The notes: generated from the letters alone by a model not told the origin. A stretch of DNA of 64,000 nucleotides from Halobacillus litoralis (GCF_020524085.2 NZ_CP129016.1:738001-802000); one strand, 5' to 3'; numbered from the stretch's first letter, positions 1 to 9,815 are shown. Numbers and translations: made by a program.

Positions 1-1
1 A

Positions 2-430
2 ATCGGGATGATGGGATATAAATATGAAAGTTACCTTGAACAAAAACCCGCACAAGTACAACAAGACATGAACCAAGCCAAGGAAGCTTTTGAGAAACTG
101 GGTTTTGATGAAATCAAGTGGATCCGCCCGCCTCATGGTCATATGGATAAAGAGGTTCTGAAGATGATTGAAAACGAAGGAATGCAGGCGGTGCAATGGA
201 GCATCAATCCGAGAGACTGGGAAAATCCAGGCACGAATACCATCATAGACACCGTTCTTAATGAGGGTTCAGAAGGAGATATTATCTTGATGCATGCTTC
301 TGATTCAGTGAAACAAACGGCGAAAGCTCTTGAGGTCATCTTGCCCGGTTTGAAACAAAAAGGATTGAAATTCGTAAGCATTACTGAGCTGGTCAGTGGC
401 GCAGAATCAGAGACCACTCAAATTGAATAA
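2..430 (+). CDS. pdaB: Polysaccharide deacetylase PdaB, C-terminal part (cut by window edge)
   Basis: The visible 140-odd residues are the C-terminal part of a NodB-fold polysaccharide deacetylase. Motifs include RPPHGH, the segment usually contributing to the catalytic pocket, and DIILMHAS, the usual late metal/active-site strand containing Leu-His. The true start lies before base 1. Position next to kbaA and gerD matches B. subtilis pdaB (ybaN), which is needed to maintain spores after the late stages of sporulation, so the specific name rests on motifs plus synteny. The family acts on peptidoglycan sugars outside the membrane. The N-terminal signal region and the first metal-binding Asp motif cannot be seen here. 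Confidence 0.85.
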   Translation: MGMMGYKYESYLEQKPAQVQQDMNQAKEAFEKLGFDEIKWIRPPHGHMDKEVLKMIENEGMQAVQWSINPRDWENPGTNTIIDTVLNEGSEGDIILMHASDSVKQTAKALEVILPGLKQKGLKFVSITELVSGAESETTQIE

Positions 431-438
431 CCCCGATT

Positions 439-480
439 TAAAAAAACAACCACCGCGTTTCTTGGGCGGTGGTTGTTTTT
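439..480. terminator. Bidirectional terminator between pdaB and kbaA
   Basis: A 12-bp GC-rich stem (AACAACCACCGC with GCGGTGGTTGTT) is flanked by A-run and T-run on opposite sides. It sits between two convergent genes, so it can end transcripts from both directions. Confidence 0.9.
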
Positions 481-1079
481 TAGGCAGCTTTTTCAGATGT
501 TTTCGTTATACGGTGAAGTAAAATGAGTTGATAAGCATTGCAGATGAACAATGGAATAATCATCAACCACACATAATCACTGCCCTGGGCTCGTAAAGCA
601 GGAACCCACTCGACACTTGTAACGACGATCATAAAAAACAGGGCAGGAATAAATGCATGCCGCTTCGTTTCCTTTGCTTTTATATAAGCAACAAGGACGG
701 AAAGGCCAAGAAGACCTAAGGCTGTCCATAAAAATGGCCAGATGGACGCGTTTTCTGCAGCCTGATATCTAAAGTACACAAGATCAAAGAGCGTAAATGC
801 GATCAAGAAGAGTTGGACCGGGGTCCATAACGAACGAAATATGCCCTTTCCAAACTGATTGACTGTCAGGTAGGCGAAGAAACCCATCTGACTGATGATA
901 CTGAATATAAATCCAAGGCCCGCAAAAAATAACAATAAGCCAAAGAGCTCAAAAAGTTGGAACGGCTTCAGCACTTCAGCATAAGAATCATATTTAAAGA
1001 TAAAACTGATGATCAACGTCGTCAAACCGCCGATCCATAAGGTCGTTAAAAACAACCTTACCCATTTACGACTATTCAC
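480..1079 (-). CDS. kbaA: KinB-signalling pathway activator KbaA
   Basis: This 199-residue, very hydrophobic protein has about six membrane segments and begins VNSRKWVRLFLTTLWIGG. In B. subtilis KbaA is a membrane protein that activates the KinB branch of the sporulation phosphorelay. The open frame continues upstream, but that part overlaps the divergent gerD gene and reads as non-protein. I chose a GTG start at 1079 because a GGGGGAA ribosome-binding site precedes it at good spacing. Length and placement between gerD and pdaB fit KbaA. Transcription is convergent with pdaB and divergent from gerD. Confidence 0.85.
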   Translation of the reverse strand: MNSRKWVRLFLTTLWIGGLTTLIISFIFKYDSYAEVLKPFQLFELFGLLLFFAGLGFIFSIISQMGFFAYLTVNQFGKGIFRSLWTPVQLFLIAFTLFDLVYFRYQAAENASIWPFLWTALGLLGLSVLVAYIKAKETKRHAFIPALFFMIVVTSVEWVPALRAQGSDYVWLMIIPLFICNAYQLILLHRITKTSEKAA

Positions 1080-1219
1080 GGAAGTTCCCCCTATTATACA
1101 AAAGACTTTTCCACCGTATTTTACCACGAAGTCGAGCTTTTTTCCTCCAGTCTTCGTATAATTTCTGTCGAATCGCAGATAGTAAACGTAAGGAGAACTT
1201 AAGAAAGGGGACATGCAAA

Positions 1220-1873
1220 ATGTCCAAACTCCGATTCTTATGTCCCGTCCTAATCCTTGTACTCCTCGCTGCTTGCAGCGGTGCATCAAGTGCAAGCGAA
1301 CAGACGGATTATGATACAACGAAGAAGATGATCGTTGATATTCTGAAATCGGACGACGGGAAGAAAGCGATGACTGAAGTCCTTTCTGATGAGAAGATGC
1401 AGCAGCAGATGGCCCTTGAGTCAGAAGTTGTATCGCAAGCTGTCCAAAAGACACTCGTTTCTGAAGAAGGAAAAGCTTTTTGGAGTAAATTGTTCTCCGA
1501 TCCAAAGTTCGTCCAAGAATTCAGTAAAGTCCTTGAAGATCAGCAGAAAAAGCTGATGAAAGGATTAATGAAAGATGCTGAGTACCAAAAATTGATGATT
1601 GAGCTTTATAAAAACCCTGAAATGATGAAGGAAATGGTAACCGTCATGGAAGGGCAGCAATTCCGTGCACATCTGCAGAAAACCATAGAAGAGACAATAA
1701 ACAGCCCTGTTTTCCAAGCGAAAATGAGCGAAACCTTATTGAAAGCAGCGGAAAAAATGCAGAGTGGTGGCGGTGGGAAGTCTGATTCCTCCGGCGAAGG
1801 CGGAGAAAGCAGCAGTGAAGAGCAATCCGGCGGTGGCAGCAGCGGTGAAGGTGAAAAAAGTCAGCAAGGCTAA
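1220..1873 (+). CDS. gerD: Spore germination lipoprotein GerD
   Basis: The 217-residue product starts with a lipoprotein signal peptide; the lipobox LLAAC puts the lipidated cysteine at residue 19. A helical, charged middle follows, and the last ~40 residues are a low-complexity Ser/Gly/Glu tail. GerD is a lipoprotein of the spore inner membrane that clusters nutrient germinant receptors, making germination fast. It is one of the few plus-strand genes here, as in B. subtilis where gerD stands opposite its neighbours. A GGGG ribosome-binding site lies about ten bases before the ATG. A forespore sigma-G promoter is expected from the family but I could not identify one convincingly. Confidence 0.9.
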   Translation: MSKLRFLCPVLILVLLAACSGASSASEQTDYDTTKKMIVDILKSDDGKKAMTEVLSDEKMQQQMALESEVVSQAVQKTLVSEEGKAFWSKLFSDPKFVQEFSKVLEDQQKKLMKGLMKDAEYQKLMIELYKNPEMMKEMVTVMEGQQFRAHLQKTIEETINSPVFQAKMSETLLKAAEKMQSGGGGKSDSSGEGGESSSEEQSGGGSSGEGEKSQQG

Positions 1874-1882
1874 CCACAAGCC

Positions 1883-1918
1883 AAAAAAACACGCACTTCT
1901 TTGAGAAGTGCGTGTTTT
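1883..1918. terminator. Bidirectional terminator between gerD and salA
   Basis: A stem of ACACGCACTTCT with AGAAGTGCGTGT, small loop, A-run on the left and T-run on the right. It lies between convergent genes. Confidence 0.93.
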
Positions 1919-1922
1919 GCTA

Positions 1923-2975
1923 TTAATACTTATCGATTACTTTTGCAGCCATATTACGGTAAATGACACCGATTGGATGATCTGTCTGGTAGACAGATGG
2001 CGCGAAAACATCCTCTTCTTCGTAGGGCTGTTGAAGCGGCACATGTCCCAGAACACCTGTCTGAAGAGTTTCTGCAAGCTTCACGCCGCCTCCTCGACCG
2101 AAGACGAACTCTTTGTTTCCTGTCTCTTTACTTTCAAAATAAGCCATGTTTTCAACGACACCAAGGATTTCATGTTCCGTTTTCAGGGCCATTTGACCAG
2201 CGCGTGCGGCTACAAAAGCGGCCGTCGGATGCGGAGTCGTTACGATGATTTCTTTAGATGACGGAAGCATAGAGTGTACATCTAATGCCACATCACCGGT
2301 TCATGGTGGCAGGTCAAGAAGCAGGTAATCAAGGTCGCCCCATTCCACTTCTTTGAAAAAGCTCGTCAACATTTTGCCGAGCATAGGTCCGCGCCAGATG
2401 ATTGGAGAGTTATCTTCTACAAAGAACCCCATCGATACAAGCTTGACCCCGAACCGTTCTACAGGAATAATCTTCTCCCCGCGTACGACCGGCCGCTCCT
2501 CTACACCCATCATGTCCGGAACACTGAACCCATAAATATCTGCGTCAATAATCCCAACTTTTTTACCAAGGCGTGTTAAAGCTACAGCAAGGTTAACTGT
2601 GACCGTAGATTTCCCTACGCCACCCTTACCACTCGCAATGGAGATGAACTTCGTTCCTGTATTTCCACCTAAAAGAGAAGCTTCTTGCTCCTGTTCCGCT
2701 TCAGGCTGGAACCTTTGGATCACATCATCTGGAAGCTGATCGAAACGCAAGCCTACCGTTGCCGCTCCACCGCTTTTCAGTTCATTGACAATTTTCTGCT
2801 GCAATTCCATCTGTTCAGCTGTATTTGTCTTTCCAATCAATATTTTAACGCTGACATGATTTTTTTCTTCTTTAATTTTTATTTCTTCAACTCCACCGGT
2901 TTCTTCCAACGTTTTATGTAAAAACGGGTCTTCGATTGAATGGAGGATTTCTAGTACTTTTCCTTCTGTCAACAA
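1923..2975 (-). CDS. salA: Mrp/NBP35-family ATPase SalA, with one in-frame stop
   Basis: The reading frame encodes a 350-residue Mrp/ApbC-type P-loop ATPase: an N-terminal DUF59-like domain (residues ~1-85), then the deviant Walker A GKGGVGKSTV, followed by the conserved segment DLPP-GTGD. A TGA at 2301-2303 replaces the glycine codon of this PPGTGD motif, splitting the gene into 224- and ~125-residue parts in the same frame. Everything else is intact and full length, which suggests a base-call error (GGA to TGA) more than decay. The family handles Fe-S cluster assembly; in B. subtilis SalA also derepresses aprE via scoC. A TTG start is used, with GGATGG upstream. Position beside gerD and cwlD supports the name. 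Confidence 0.85.
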
Positions 2976-3056
2976 GCCGGTTCACCATCCTTAGAAATAT
3001 GTTTCACTATGGCTAGTATAACATATATGAAACGCTTTCTAAGTGATTTGCTTCAA

Positions 3057-3782
3057 TCAGTCTTCAGAAGGAAGCTCTCTTTCTGTGACATACCGGAGCA
3101 CTCCTTGATAGATGGACGCTGACATTTTTCTTTGGTAATCATTATCCTTTAACAATTCTCGCTCCCCTGGGTTTGATAAAAATCCCGCTTCCACTAAAAC
3201 CCCTGGGGCTTTCGCGTGTTTTAAAATATAAATACTAGACAAACCAAAAGCTCCACGATCCGTATTCCCTATATTCTCCTTGATTTCGGATTGAATGAAT
3301 TTGGCCAAGGTTTTACTTTCCTCATTTTTTGGATAATAAAAGGTCTGGGCCCCGCTCCATTTTTCAGATGGAATGGCATTCAAATGTAAACTGATGTATA
3401 AATCCGCTTCTTTTTCTTCAATGTACTGAACCCTGTTTCGGACATCCTCCGCCTGCCTGCGCCGCGCTTTTTCCGCTTCATCTGATGCAAGATCATTGTC
3501 ATCATCCCGGGTGAGGTACACGAGCGCACCCGCTTGCTGCAAATAATCACGAAGGTATTCAGCCATTTGCAAAGTAATGACTTTCTCTTCCGTACCATCC
3601 TTACCAGAAGCACCAGCATCAGGTCCCCCATGCCCTGGATCCAGGACAATCACTTTACCGGACAGCGGAGACGACCATACCGTCCACGCATCCTTTGCTT
3701 CCTGAATCGGATAGGACACAGCGCACACCATTACAATGATCCCTGCTAACCATAAAAATGTCTTTACTCTAGGTTTTCGCAT
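3057..3782 (-). CDS. cwlD: N-acetylmuramoyl-L-alanine amidase CwlD (germination)
   Basis: The 241-residue protein has one N-terminal membrane/signal segment (residues ~8-25) and an Amidase_3 zinc hydrolase domain starting VLDPGHGGPDAGASG, with the second metal-ligand region SLHLNA and the late VLVEAGFLSN motif carrying the catalytic glutamate. CwlD works with PdaA to make muramic-delta-lactam in the spore cortex, the mark recognised by germination lytic enzymes. Length matches B. subtilis CwlD (about 237 residues), and it lies next to salA as there. It ends with TGA, showing that TGA is a normal stop in this genome. Confidence 0.92.
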   Translation of the reverse strand: MRKPRVKTFLWLAGIIVMVCAVSYPIQEAKDAWTVWSSPLSGKVIVLDPGHGGPDAGASGKDGTEEKVITLQMAEYLRDYLQQAGALVYLTRDDDNDLASDEAEKARRRQAEDVRNRVQYIEEKEADLYISLHLNAIPSEKWSGAQTFYYPKNEESKTLAKFIQSEIKENIGNTDRGAFGLSSIYILKHAKAPGVLVEAGFLSNPGERELLKDNDYQRKMSASIYQGVLRYVTERELPSED

Positions 3783-3908
3783 GCCTCACACTCCCTTATA
3801 CTCCTCCCTTTTTCACTATATGGGACAGGGTGGACAAATATGTGAATGCATGAGAAAGCTTTTTTAACAGGGAATAACAACATCCCAATTATCGTTTTAA
3901 ATTAAATT

Positions 3909-4757
3909 TCAGACAAGCAGCCGTACGCGGTTCTTTGATGGGTCCATGGTATAGATCATTCCATCGTTTTCATCGACAGAAGCTCCCATTTGCCGGATTC
4001 TATGGATCGCTTCTTTCCTAGAGTGATCCTGAGGAAAATGAATATCAAACCACTTCAATCCTGCTTCCTGATCTTCTGGAGGCGGGGCACCGGCACCCTT
4101 CCATGTGTTGAGCCCGATATGGTGATGATATTTTGCCGATGAAATAAATAAGGCTTCATCACCAAGCCGGCTCACTACATCGAACCCTAAACCTTCACAA
4201 TAAAATTGCTTCGCTTTTTCAAGATCAGAGACATGAAGGTGAATATGTCCCATGACCGTCCGATCCGGTATCCCCATCCACCCGGCGTTGGTTTCAAAAC
4301 GGAACAACTCCTCAAAGTCCAATGGGTCAACAGCCATTTTCACCTCACTACCGGACCATTCCCATAATGATGGAGGACGGTCGATATACACTTCTATACC
4401 ATTTCCATCAGGATCAGAAAAGTAGACGGCTTCACTAACGAGATGATCTGCCGATGCCACCTGGGTGTTGTTCCTGATCAAGTGTTTGACCAAATCGGCT
4501 AGGTCTGCCTTTTCCGGCAAAAGGAGCGCAAAGTGATACAGGCCCGTCGCTTTTCTATTTGGTGGTCTAACATTCTTATCCTCCTCAAGGACAAGAAGCG
4601 GCTTTTCTTCCCCAGCACTTAAATATACAGCACCATCGGACTGCTTCCATATTTGAAAACCAACGATGTTTGTATAAAACTCTGCGGATCGCTTCAAATC
4701 CATGACCCTCAAAGTGACCTGTGTGACATGTGTGTTTTCTTTTTCATGAAAAAGCAT
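3909..4757 (-). CDS. VOC-family (glyoxalase/extradiol dioxygenase-like) protein
   Basis: The 282-residue protein consists of two vicinal-oxygen-chelate modules, one near residues 10-125 (VTLRVMDLKRSAEFYTNIVG) and one near 165-282 (GHIHLHVSDLEKAKQFYCEG). This is the layout of CatE/YfiE-type catechol-2,3-dioxygenase-like proteins. His and Glu side chains typical of metal ligands (HIHLH, YHHHIGLN) are present, but the substrate cannot be inferred. It stands alone between cwlD and the rpsI terminator, where B. subtilis carries the unrelated ybaJ and ybaK, so it is an accessory insertion in an otherwise conserved block. An extradiol dioxygenase, glyoxalase or thiol transferase role are all possible. 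Confidence 0.7.
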   Translation of the reverse strand: MLFHEKENTHVTQVTLRVMDLKRSAEFYTNIVGFQIWKQSDGAVYLSAGEEKPLLVLEEDKNVRPPNRKATGLYHFALLLPEKADLADLVKHLIRNNTQVASADHLVSEAVYFSDPDGNGIEVYIDRPPSLWEWSGSEVKMAVDPLDFEELFRFETNAGWMGIPDRTVMGHIHLHVSDLEKAKQFYCEGLGFDVVSRLGDEALFISSAKYHHHIGLNTWKGAGAPPPEDQEAGLKWFDIHFPQDHSRKEAIHRIRQMGASVDENDGMIYTMDPSKNRVRLLV

Positions 4758-4914
4758 GTGAACCCCTCCATTCGAATATCTTTTCCCTCAGTATATCGGA
4801 ATAGGAATTCTACAGGTATTCATATGCTTTTAAGCATGTCCGCACCCGTCCGCGAAATTCAATACCCGGCACCACTTGTCAGCAACCGCAGTCACTACCA
4901 TGAGCTAAAGGCAT

Positions 4915-4952
4915 AAAAAAAGACTCCCAACCGAGTCGGTTGAGAGTCTTTT
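4915..4952 (-). terminator. Terminator after rpsI
   Basis: Strong stem AAGACTCTCAACCGA/TCGGTTGGGAGTCTT followed by a run of seven T on the minus strand, ending 14 bases after the rpsI stop codon. Confidence 0.93.
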
Positions 4953-4965
4953 GTATAAGCATCGA

Positions 4966-5358
4966 TTAACGCTTGGAGAATTGTGGAGCGCGACGTGCAC
5001 CTTTAAGACCGTATTTCTTACGCTCTTTCATACGTGCGTCACGAGTCAATAGACCAGCGCGCTTCAATGGTGTACGGTATTCAGGATCCGCTTGTAACAA
5101 TGCACGAGCGATTCCGTGACGGATCGCACCTGCTTGTCCTGTGAATCCACCGCCATCTACGTTTACATATACATCATAGTTACCTTCAGTTTCTGTAACA
5201 GCTAGAGGCTGTTTCAGAATCATACGAAGAGTTTCATATGGGAAAAAGTCTTCAGCATCACGTTTGTTTACTACTACACGACCAGTTCATGGAACAAGAC
5301 GTACACGAGCTGTTGAGCTCTTACGACGACCAGTACCTGAGTATTGTACTTGTGCCAC
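4966..5358 (-). CDS. rpsI: 30S ribosomal protein uS9, with one in-frame stop
   Basis: From a GTG start the frame encodes exactly 130 residues, the standard S9 length: [20 protein letters not shown] at the N-terminus and the basic tail ending APQFSKR that reaches the ribosomal P site. A TGA at 5287-5289 replaces the glycine of the LVPGTG motif. Both sides are perfectly conserved in the same frame, and S9 is very important for growth, so a single-base error (GGA read as TGA) is most likely. The altered base sits in a CCWGG site exactly as in salA. It is the second gene of rplM-rpsI, 18 bases after rplM. Confidence 0.9.
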
Positions 5359-5376
5359 TAAGATTACCTCCTTTGA

Positions 5377-5814
5377 TTATCCGCGAAGTTCGTAAACTTC
5401 TGGTTTTTGTGCTTCATGTTTGTGTTCCGCACCAGCGTAAACATGAAGTTTCTTGCCCATCTTACGTCCAAGACTTCCTTTTGGAAGCATCCCTTTAACA
5501 GCAAGCTCTAGCATTTGCTCAGGGTATTTCGTACGCATTTCGTTAGCCGTACGGGATTTCAAACCACCTACGTGGTTAGAATGACGATAATAGATCTTAT
5601 CGTTGATTTTGTTACCTGTAAGTTGGATCTCACCAGCATTGATGATGATGACGTGGTCACCTGTGTCAACGTGTGGTGTGTATGTTGGTTTATTTTTACC
5701 GCGAAGGATCGCAGCAACTTCGCTCGCTAAACGGCCGAGTGTTTGCCCTGCAGCATCCACAACATACCATTTACGTTCAACGTTGTTTTCATTTGCCATG
5801 AAAGTTGTGCGCAT
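5377..5814 (-). CDS. rplM: 50S ribosomal protein uL13
   Basis: The 145-residue product [20 protein letters not shown]... is full-length L13, an early-assembly protein of the large subunit. Motifs such as [18 protein letters not shown] and [10 protein letters not shown] are typical of the family. The ATG at 5814 is preceded by GGAGG with nine bases spacing; an internal ATG (MANENN) five codons later is a less well-placed alternative. It forms the rplM-rpsI unit, with its own promoter and ~120-nt leader upstream. Confidence 0.96.
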   Translation of the reverse strand: MRTTFMANENNVERKWYVVDAAGQTLGRLASEVAAILRGKNKPTYTPHVDTGDHVIIINAGEIQLTGNKINDKIYYRHSNHVGGLKSRTANEMRTKYPEQMLELAVKGMLPKGSLGRKMGKKLHVYAGAEHKHEAQKPEVYELRG

Positions 5815-5936
5815 ATCGGTTTCCCTCCTGAAATGTTTGATTTCTCATAGACTTCGTTACTACTTTATCATTTATCTCGAATACGATTAGTTTTCCGGGG
5901 CTAACCGTGGTACAGAAATAAAATGCCATAGAATAT

Positions 5937-5964
5937 AATATAACACCTTGTAACTATATGTCAA
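5937..5964 (-). promoter_or_regulatory. Sigma-A promoter for rplM-rpsI
   Basis: TTGACA (5959-5964) and TATATT (5937-5942) with 16-bp spacing on the minus strand; TATTAT at 18 bp is an alternative -10. It leaves a roughly 120-nt untranslated leader before rplM, where an autoregulatory L13 leader is known in Bacilli; I could not establish its fold by eye. Confidence 0.65.
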
Positions 5965-6006
5965 GGGCATGCACACCTGGATTCGTTGTTTTTTTAAAGA
6001 AGTGAA

Positions 6007-6772
6007 TTATTTTTTGAATCCATCTGATTCTTGATAAAACACTTCCCATAAAAATAATCCTTGCGGTGGTGCTGTCTTTCCTGCTTCTTTACGTTTTTTT
6101 TGCTTGGATGATCCGCTTTACATCTTCAGGCTTACGATCGTTCCTTCCGATTTCCAAAAGAGTTCCGACAAGAATCCGAACCATATTATAAAGGAATCCT
6201 GATCCTCGGAAGACAAATACCATGTCATTCCCCTCTTTTGTTACCTCTGCTTTATAAATTGTCCGAACCTTGGTGCCTTTGATGTCCGTCTTCGGTGAAC
6301 AAAAAGAGGTGAAATCATGCTCTCCCTCAAGGTGTCTGCATGCTTCTCTCATCCTGTTGATATCGAGTTCTGCGCGGACATGGTGAGTATAATGACGGCG
6401 GAAGAGATCCGGCTCATGAGCTTGATGGACATAATAGCGGTACTCTTTTCCCTTCGCATCATATCTTGCATGGAATTCTTCAGATGCTTGCTCGGCAGAA
6501 ACGACTTGAATATCATCCGGAAGAAGCGAGCCCAATGCTCTTTTCCAATTCGCCATAGGAATATGAAGGGGAGTATCAAAGTGAATCACCTGACCGAGCG
6601 CGTGAACACGTGCATCCGTACGTCCAGAAGCGACCACTTTCACCTGATCTCCTTTGTGCATTTTCCTTAATGCTTTTTCAAGCTCTGCCTGAATGGTATT
6701 CCCATTAGGCTGAACCTGATAGCCGGCATAATTCGTCCCATCATAACGGATGACCATACGAATTCTTTTCAT
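6007..6772 (-). CDS. truA: tRNA pseudouridine(38-40) synthase TruA, +1 frameshift near C-terminus
   Basis: TruA makes pseudouridine at positions 38-40 of the tRNA anticodon arm. The catalytic aspartate lies in SGRTDARVHALGQ (Asp53). As read, the frame stops early after QAKKT because of an A8 run (6094-6101) one base too long. Removing one A restores ~25 conserved-looking residues ending LFLWEVFYQESDGFKK and a TAA at 6007, giving 254 residues, near the usual ~247. The catalytic core is unaffected in either case. It follows ecfT by 16 bases, and the ECF-truA order is standard in Bacilli. Confidence 0.9.
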
Positions 6773-6788
6773 AAAACGTTCCTCCCCG

Positions 6789-7586
6789 TCAGCTTCTCGT
6801 CATGAATAGGGCGATGACTAATAGAGCGAACAGGACATACAAAGAAATATCAAGCTTCGATATCCTCAGTTCCCTGAGCTTCGTACGACCTTCCCCTCCT
6901 TGATAACCACGTGCTTCCATGGCCATAGCAAGCTCCTCTGCGCGTTTGAAGGCACTTACGAACAGCGGGACTAAGAGTGGGACAATCGCCTTCACACGGT
7001 CCTTTAACGCGCCTGTGCGAAAATCCACCCCTCGGGAAGCCTGGGCTTTGGAAATCTTCTCTGTCTCCTGCATCAATGTTGGGATGAAGCGGAGAGAGAT
7101 CGACATCATCAACGCCAGTTCATGGACAGGGAATTTCACTTTTTTCAAGGGACCTAACAACTCTTCGATGGCATCTGTAATTTCAATCGGCGTTGTTGTC
7201 AACGTAAGCAACGAGGTCACAAGAATGAGGAGGAAGAACCGTAATGAAATGGCTCCCCCCTGGACAAGACCTTCTCTATAAACATCCCAGCCCAATATAG
7301 AAAACACGACGTCCCCTTCCCTCGTGACAATCAAATGAAGGAGGAACGTAAACACAATAAGGAACCATACCGGTTTCAAACCTTTCATAATGTAACGAAA
7401 TGGCACTCGGGAAAGCAAAGCACTCCCAACAGCAAAGAGAGCAAGTACCCCGTAGCTCATAACAGAGTTAGCAAAAAATACGATCACAACATAAAAGAAA
7501 ATGATAGCGATTTTTGAACGAGGATCAAGGCGGTGGATCACGGAATCTGTCGGTATATATTGGCCGATAATCAAAGAACTACTCAT
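6789..7586 (-). CDS. ecfT: Energy-coupling factor transporter transmembrane protein EcfT
   Basis: The 265-residue membrane protein has five or so hydrophobic helices and the two cytoplasmic coupling motifs of EcfT (around [11 protein letters not shown] and [10 protein letters not shown], the Ala-Arg-Gly signatures that contact the two ATPases). With EcfA1 and EcfA2 it forms the shared energising module used by several separate vitamin- or metal-binding S components, none of which is encoded here. Its ATG overlaps the end of ecfA2 by eight bases, so the two are translationally coupled. It ends in TGA. Confidence 0.95.
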   Translation of the reverse strand: MSSSLIIGQYIPTDSVIHRLDPRSKIAIIFFYVVIVFFANSVMSYGVLALFAVGSALLSRVPFRYIMKGLKPVWFLIVFTFLLHLIVTREGDVVFSILGWDVYREGLVQGGAISLRFFLLILVTSLLTLTTTPIEITDAIEELLGPLKKVKFPVHELALMMSISLRFIPTLMQETEKISKAQASRGVDFRTGALKDRVKAIVPLLVPLFVSAFKRAEELAMAMEARGYQGGEGRTKLRELRISKLDISLYVLFALLVIALFMTRS

Positions 7587-8451
7587 GATCGCTGCCCCCT
7601 CTCACTTTGCGGGCTAATTCTTTTGCTAACTCAGCTATGGTCTGTCCTTGATATTCAAGTTCAATCCCATACTCTTTCTCTGCTTTGCTTAAGAAAGCGA
7701 TGACTTCCGGAACATCCAACTGAACTTGTTCAAGGTCTTCCTTCTGGCGGAAGATCTCCAAAGGTGTCCCTTCTTTGTAAAGTTCCCCTTGGTTCATAAT
7801 TAAAATATAGTCGGCATAGGCAAGGGCATCTTCCATACTATGAGTGACCAGGATGGTCGTCAGTCCCTTTTCATGATGAAGGTCATGGAACATGTCCATC
7901 ACTTCTCTCTGGCCGCTGGGATCAAGTCCAGCGGTCGGTTCATCTAAAACAAGAACCTTTGGGTCCATCGCCAGCACCCCCGATATAGCTACACGACGCA
8001 TCTGACCACCACTCAAGTCGAATGGCGAACGGTCGAGCAAGTCTTCAGGAAGCTTTGTCGCTTTAACCGCAGCTTTCGTGCGCCGCTCAATTTCTTCTTG
8101 GGGGACACCGAAATTCTGCGGACCGAAGGCAATGTCTTTGGCCACTGTTTCTTCAAACAATTGATGCTCAGGATATTGAAAAACAACGCCGACTTTTTCA
8201 CGTAGATCTCTTAAGTGCTTATTTTTCACTCCAGCTTCAATGGTATAATCACCCAGTTGTATTTTCCCTTCGGTTGGCTGCAGCAGTCCGTTTAAGTGCT
8301 GGATCAATGTTGACTTCCCTGATCCTGTGTGTCCGATGACAGCTACAAAAGATCCAGATTCGATCGAAAACGTCAGATCATTCAGTGCTTTGTGTTCGAA
8401 TGGACTGTTCGGTTGATAGGTATAGCTTACGTGGTCAAACGAGATGTGCAT
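7579..8451 (-). CDS. ecfA2: ECF transporter ATP-binding protein EcfA2
   Basis: This 290-residue ABC ATPase has Walker [10 protein letters not shown] (~residue 44), Q-loop [10 protein letters not shown], signature [10 protein letters not shown] (~148), Walker [13 protein letters not shown] and H-loop THSMED. The EHQLFE wording in the Q-loop is typical of EcfA2, in contrast to DNQFVG in EcfA1. It heterodimerises with EcfA1 to power vitamin uptake via EcfT. It overlaps ecfA1 by 25 bases and ecfT by eight, forming a tight three-gene unit downstream of the ribosomal alpha operon. Confidence 0.95.
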   Translation of the reverse strand: MHISFDHVSYTYQPNSPFEHKALNDLTFSIESGSFVAVIGHTGSGKSTLIQHLNGLLQPTEGKIQLGDYTIEAGVKNKHLRDLREKVGVVFQYPEHQLFEETVAKDIAFGPQNFGVPQEEIERRTKAAVKATKLPEDLLDRSPFDLSGGQMRRVAISGVLAMDPKVLVLDEPTAGLDPSGQREVMDMFHDLHHEKGLTTILVTHSMEDALAYADYILIMNQGELYKEGTPLEIFRQKEDLEQVQLDVPEVIAFLSKAEKEYGIELEYQGQTIAELAKELARKVRGGSDHE

Positions 8452-9266
8452 AAGTCCTCCAACAACTCCTGGTGATTGAGTGGCTCACGAGATAGGCTTA
8501 AACCTTCTTCTTTGAGGTGGTCAGCCATTTTACTTACAAACGGAGTATCCAAGCCAATTTCAGTCAACTGTTCTTTTCTAGAGAATACATCTCTAGGTTT
8601 TCCTTCCATCCAAACCTCTCCACCATTCATGACAATCACTCTTGAAGCCATCGTCACTTCTTGAAGGTCATGGGTAATGGTCACTAATGAAAGATCTCTT
8701 TCACGCTGGACGTCGCTTACGGTCTGCATGATTTCTTTTCTACCTTTTGGATCAAGCATAGCGGTTGCTTCATCAAGAATAATGAATTCAGGTGATACAG
8801 CTAGGACGCTGGCGATAGCAACCCGCTGTTTTTGACCTCCGGATAATCGGTACGGTTCATGCCTCTCGTATGCTTCCATACGGACAGAGTCCAGGCTTTC
8901 TTTGATGCGCTCAACCATCAGTTCCCGGGGCATGCCGTGGTTTTCCATTCCGAACGCAACGTCATCTCTGACCGTGGTCCCTACAAACTGGTTATCAGGA
9001 TTTTGAAAAACCATCCCGACCTGTTTTCTGACTTCCCACACCGTCTCAGGTGTCACTTTCATTCCATCGACGATAATTTCCCCTTCCTGAGGAAACAAAA
9101 GTCCATTCATTAATTTAGCAATCGTCGATTTGCCTGAACCATTGTGACCAATGATGGCTATCCACTCGTCCGGTCCTATGGTAAAGCTCACGTCCTTTAA
9201 TACCCAGGGCATGTCTTCATGGTATTTAAAAGACACATGACGAAACTCGACTTGTCTCTCTCCCAT
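8427..9266 (-). CDS. ecfA1: ECF transporter ATP-binding protein EcfA1
   Basis: A 279-residue ABC ATPase with Walker [10 protein letters not shown] (~residue 43), Q-loop [10 protein letters not shown], signature [10 protein letters not shown] (~143), Walker [13 protein letters not shown] and H-loop THDLQE. I place the start at ATG 9266 (MGERQVEF), preceded by GAGGAGGAAC; the open frame reaches 17 codons further up without a good ribosome-binding site. It is the first gene of ecfA1-ecfA2-ecfT, separated from rplQ by a strong terminator, so the unit should have its own promoter or rely on read-through. Confidence 0.95.
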   Translation of the reverse strand: MGERQVEFRHVSFKYHEDMPWVLKDVSFTIGPDEWIAIIGHNGSGKSTIAKLMNGLLFPQEGEIIVDGMKVTPETVWEVRKQVGMVFQNPDNQFVGTTVRDDVAFGMENHGMPRELMVERIKESLDSVRMEAYERHEPYRLSGGQKQRVAIASVLAVSPEFIILDEATAMLDPKGRKEIMQTVSDVQRERDLSLVTITHDLQEVTMASRVIVMNGGEVWMEGKPRDVFSRKEQLTEIGLDTPFVSKMADHLKEEGLSLSREPLNHQELLEDLCTSRLTT

Positions 9267-9389
9267 CTGTGTTCCTCCTCTGCTCAACTGACTATTTCCC
9301 AGGAAATATGACATCATTTCCTATCAACCAAAGGATGGGTCATCTGAAAATCGACGCCATCCACACGATATTTCCTTCGATTTGGATAT

Positions 9390-9440
9390 AAAAAAAGGGC
9401 TGGATGTAACCTCGCGATGAGATTCAGTCCTGCCCTTTAA
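9390..9440 (-). terminator. Terminator ending the S10-spc-alpha ribosomal cluster
   Basis: Long stem AAAGGGCAGGACTGAATC.../...TCCAGCCCTTT with a T7 run on the minus strand, 16 bases beyond the rplQ stop codon. It closes the long ribosomal protein transcript. Confidence 0.88.
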
Positions 9441-9455
9441 CCCTCATGGTATTCA

Positions 9456-9815
9456 TTAAACTAGTTCAATGATCGCCATTTTCGCTCCATCACCTTTACG
9501 CTCGCCTAGCTTAAGCACGCGAGTGTAACCACCTTGACGGTCTTCATAGCGTGGGCCGATGTCAGAGAATAGCTTTTGCAAAGCTGTTTGCTCTCCTTCT
9601 TCGTCCGCCTGCGCATTGTAAAGGAATGATTCAGCTTGACGACGGGCATGTAGATCGCCGCGTTTCCCTAGTGTAATCATTTTTTCTACAACAGATTTAA
9701 GCTCTTTCGCTTTTGCTTCTGTTGTTTCCAAACGTTCGTGAATGATCAAGTCTGTCGCTAAGTTACGAAGTAGCGCCATACGCTGATCCGTTGTACGTCC
9801 TAGTTTTCTAGCCAT
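9456..9815 (-). CDS. rplQ: 50S ribosomal protein bL17
   Basis: The 119-residue product ([20 protein letters not shown]) is full-length L17, located near the peptide exit tunnel of the large subunit. The N-terminal GRT-DQR-ALLRNL block and the C-terminal [15 protein letters not shown] block are both intact. It is the last gene of the alpha operon, 45 bases after rpoA, followed by the cluster terminator. Confidence 0.97.
   Translation of the reverse strand: MARKLGRTTDQRMALLRNLATDLIIHERLETTEAKAKELKSVVEKMITLGKRGDLHARRQAESFLYNAQADEEGEQTALQKLFSDIGPRYEDRQGGYTRVLKLGERKGDGAKMAIIELV

Noticed and set aside
1080..1505. N-terminal extension of KbaA to 341 residues.
   Set aside because: The extra part overlaps the well-supported divergent gerD gene, is low in hydrophobic pattern and lacks family resemblance; a GTG with a good ribosome-binding site gives the normal length.
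2301..5289. TGA read as glycine, as in the Gracilibacteria genetic code, because both salA and rpsI have TGA at a Gly codon.
   Set aside because: TGA is the normal stop of other genes here (cwlD, ecfT, sigH, adk), and glycine is encoded by GGN throughout. The taxon is a Bacillaceae member using code 11.
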